From JAFAZJ01 sp964437145 (lineage in GTDB: Bacteria > Pseudomonadota > Alphaproteobacteria > Reyranellales > Reyranellaceae): a stretch of 56,663 nt of DNA. A program made the translations under genes and the position numbers. The notes beneath the pieces are model-generated. The model had not been told where the DNA came from, searched no databases, and saw only the letters and a list, made by a program, of their open reading frames with translations. Positions 56,324-56,663 of the stretch are shown here, in pieces; the first letter of the stretch is position 1, and each line of letters begins with the position of its first letter. Location of the stretch: positions 1 through 56,663 of the forward strand of contig CAYTFW010000018.1 of NCBI GenBank assembly GCA_964437145.1. Direction: 5' to 3'.

Positions 56324-56663
56324 ATGACCGACCAAACCATCCCCCTTTCGCCGCGCCACGAGCGCTTCGTCCTGGAGTACCTCAAGGACGCCAATGCCAC
56401 CCAGGCCTATATCCGCGCCGGCTACTCCCCGCGCGGCGCCCAGCCCAGCGCCTCGAAGCTGCTGCGCGATCCCAGGATCGCCGCCGCGATCGCCGCCGGC
56501 CGCCAGCGCGTCGTCGACGCCCTGGAGGTCTCCGTCGAGCGCCTGGCGCAGGAATACGCCAAGATCGCCTTCGCCAATGTCGCGGACTACGTCTCGACCG
56601 ACGAGTCGGGCGGCCTGCGCATCGACCTCGACAAGGCCAGCGAAGCGCAGCGCGCCGGTATCC
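56324..56663 (+). CDS. Terminase small subunit (5' part; runs off the right edge)
   Basis: 113 codons are in the window. RHERFVLEYLKDANATQAYI, AGYSPRGAQPSASKLLRDP and the helix IAAAIAAGRQRV are typical of Terminase_2 small subunits, which bind phage DNA and start packaging. No large terminase subunit or capsid gene is present in the window. The gene points out of the window. Its start and upstream DNA resemble those at the left edge in inverted orientation. Confidence 0.88.
   Translation, partial: MTDQTIPLSPRHERFVLEYLKDANATQAYIRAGYSPRGAQPSASKLLRDPRIAAAIAAGRQRVVDALEVSVERLAQEYAKIAFANVADYVSTDESGGLRIDLDKASEAQRAGI

Overview
The window is GC-rich chromosomal DNA that looks alphaproteobacterial. 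The signs are a DUF1127 protein, an OmpR-type wHTH/TPR regulator, a Sua5-CysQ pair, a soluble transhydrogenase, and many SDR, hydantoinase and luciferase-like genes. A Reyranella-like or other Rhodospirillales/Hyphomicrobiales host is a guess from gene content only. I saw no rRNA, tRNA or CRISPR array, but I could not run covariance searches.

Edges: both ends carry the start of a phage-type terminase small-subunit gene. The two copies point outward and share about 100 bp of related upstream DNA plus a hairpin, so about 56 kb lies between inverted copies. Positions 394-4865 hold two OmpA-like lipoproteins and three large secreted proteins of unknown function, with less uniformly GC-rich codon use than the rest. 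Positions 4870-19058 are mostly housekeeping and accessory metabolism: a tandem pair of FAD-linked 2-hydroxyacid dehydrogenases, a DUF1186/SEC-C protein, a methyltransferase, a wHTH/TPR regulator, sua5-cysQ, a tandem family of small secreted proteins with one collapsed copy, three SDRs, a DUF1127 protein, a tyrosine phosphatase and a DUF3616 protein. Positions 19279-22348 are an operon of two GT87-like membrane glycosyltransferases and a TauE/SafE permease.

Positions 22506-37254 are a catabolic mosaic: HIBADH-like dehydrogenase, MFS exporter, carboxylesterase, two flavin-dependent monooxygenases, SDRs, alpha/beta hydrolases (one with a Cys nucleophile), a class C beta-lactamase-fold esterase, a D-aminoacylase-like amidohydrolase, a TauD-like dioxygenase and a racemase homologue lacking both catalytic cysteines. 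It is interrupted by palindromic intergenic repeats of three families. Next come a RelE-type toxin/XRE antitoxin pair with a readable promoter-operator, a divergent copper ATPase/CsoR pair with a palindromic operator, a lipase, a FutA-like iron-binding protein, a beta-propeller protein and hydantoinase A and B.

The most interesting locus is 47972-54571, a complete predicted lasso-peptide cluster. It has a precursor (A1), a fused RRE/cysteine-protease B protein, an asparagine-synthetase-like cyclase C and a divergent YojI/PvdE-type exporter. A second precursor (A2) lies about 3.7 kb beyond the B gene on the same strand. Both precursors have a 44-residue leader with the YxxPx(L/I)xxxG motif. 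Both predicted cores have Gly1, a ring-closing Asp (position 9 or 8), the invariant block Asp-Cys-Arg-Tyr and a C-terminal Tyr-Gly-Cys. They therefore look like two lasso peptides able to form a tail disulfide. Leu or Ile replaces the usual Thr at leader position -2. A secreted 177-residue protein is translationally coupled to the cyclase, and SNase-like genes (one intact, one broken) lie between it and A2. A SthA-type transhydrogenase and the right-hand terminase copy close the window.
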